Assembly (NCBI GenBank): GCA_021799325.1
Contig: JAJZAS010000121.1
Span: 1 to 5,690 of the forward strand
DNA: 5,690 nt
Reading direction: 5' to 3'
Source of the DNA: Bacillota bacterium
Lineage (GTDB): Bacteria; Bacillota; Bacilli; Alicyclobacillales; SLC66
Shown here: in pieces, positions 5,369-5,690 of the stretch
How positions within the stretch are numbered: position 1 is the first letter of the stretch
Layout: every line of letters begins with the position of its first letter
The notes under the pieces: generated by a model
What the model was told of the DNA's origin: nothing
The model's database searches: none
Seen by the model: only the letters and a program-made list of their open reading frames with translations
Program-made: the position numbers and the translations under genes

Positions 5369-5690
5369 TTATTTCGCATGAGGCGTCAGTGAGAGAGAAG
5401 AAGTAGTGATCCCCTTTTCTACTCGCTCTTTTCCTGGTATTTCGATGACAATTTGCGTCAGTAAAAAAACACTCAGCGCCACCATCGCTACAGCACCTGC
5501 CCAGTGCAGCGTATCGAGCGACATGGCCAATTTCGTGGCAAGCGTAATAAATCCAAGCAGCATTTGATACACGATCAAAAATCCTAACAAAAAGGAGGGA
5601 AGAACAAACGCCTGTAGCTTCAGCGCGCGAGCAATCAACCACACCACTGCAATTCCTAGAATCACGCTGGTCGCAATGTGGATACCCAAC
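5369..5690 (-). CDS. ctaA: Heme A synthase (CtaA/COX15), C-terminal part; 5' end outside the window
   Basis: CtaA oxidises the C8 methyl group of heme O to the formyl group of heme A in the cytoplasmic membrane. Only about 107 C-terminal residues of a ~300-aa protein are present, running off the right edge; the TTG at 5689 is an internal Leu codon and not a start. Three hydrophobic segments are visible, beginning with GIHIATSVILGIAVVWLIA, then FVLPSFLLGFLIVYQMLLGFITLA, and finally LHWAGAVAMVALSVFLLTQIVI, followed by a short charged cytoplasmic tail ending in SLTPHAK. The two His (in GIH and LHW) are 58 residues apart, similar to the C-half heme ligands of B. subtilis CtaA (H216 and H278 from recall). 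The QMLLGFITL segment and TLHWAGA resemble the family. The assignment rests on this match plus the ctaB gene 30 nt downstream; the sequence alone is a short, poorly conserved stretch. Confidence 0.82.
   Translation of the reverse strand, partial: LGIHIATSVILGIAVVWLIARALKLQAFVLPSFLLGFLIVYQMLLGFITLATKLAMSLDTLHWAGAVAMVALSVFLLTQIVIEIPGKERVEKGITTSSLSLTPHAK

Overview
The window reads as ordinary chromosomal DNA from a Gram-positive, spore-former-like member of the Bacillota (Bacilli). The evidence is strong AGGAGG-type ribosome binding sites close to the starts, roughly balanced base composition, an ispG of the short bacterial type (361 aa), and heme A synthase next to heme O synthase as in aerobic Bacilli. 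An Alicyclobacillus-, Tumebacillus- or Brevibacillus-like genome would fit, but the genus cannot be fixed from this sequence. I see no rRNA, tRNA, insertion sequence, CRISPR array or phage gene.

Layout from left to right: (1) The first 285 codons of an iron-containing, butanol-dehydrogenase-like alcohol dehydrogenase on the minus strand, cut by the left edge. (2) A divergent intergenic region (858-984) with an extended -10 promoter for the rightward gene and an imperfect TGTGAA/TTCACA palindrome. (3) A calcineurin-like metallophosphoesterase on the plus strand. (4) ispG, the [4Fe-4S] enzyme of the MEP isoprenoid pathway, on the minus strand, converging on the phosphoesterase with only 2 bp between the stop codons. 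(5) A second divergent intergenic region (2811-2971) with a promoter for each direction. (6) An M20-family dipeptidase gene on the plus strand, complete except for one in-frame TGA at codon 101. (7) Two adjacent hairpin terminators, one per strand, in the 63-bp convergent gap. (8) ctaB (heme O synthase) on the minus strand, preceded 30 nt upstream by the 3' end of ctaA (heme A synthase), cut by the right edge.

How the genes relate: ctaA and ctaB form an operon-like pair that makes heme O and then heme A for an aa3/caa3-type cytochrome oxidase. IspG supplies isoprenoid precursors, among them the farnesyl diphosphate that CtaB attaches to heme, but it has its own promoter, so this is a metabolic link and not an operon. 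The alcohol dehydrogenase, phosphoesterase and peptidase look like independent single genes.

The most notable point is the dipeptidase. All expected metal-ligand and catalytic residues are present on both sides of the TGA, the frame is unbroken, and the TGA sits where family members usually carry Trp (a TGG to TGA change). This suggests a very recent nonsense mutation or a sequencing error; recoding is less likely. I did not find a convincing undescribed multi-gene system here.
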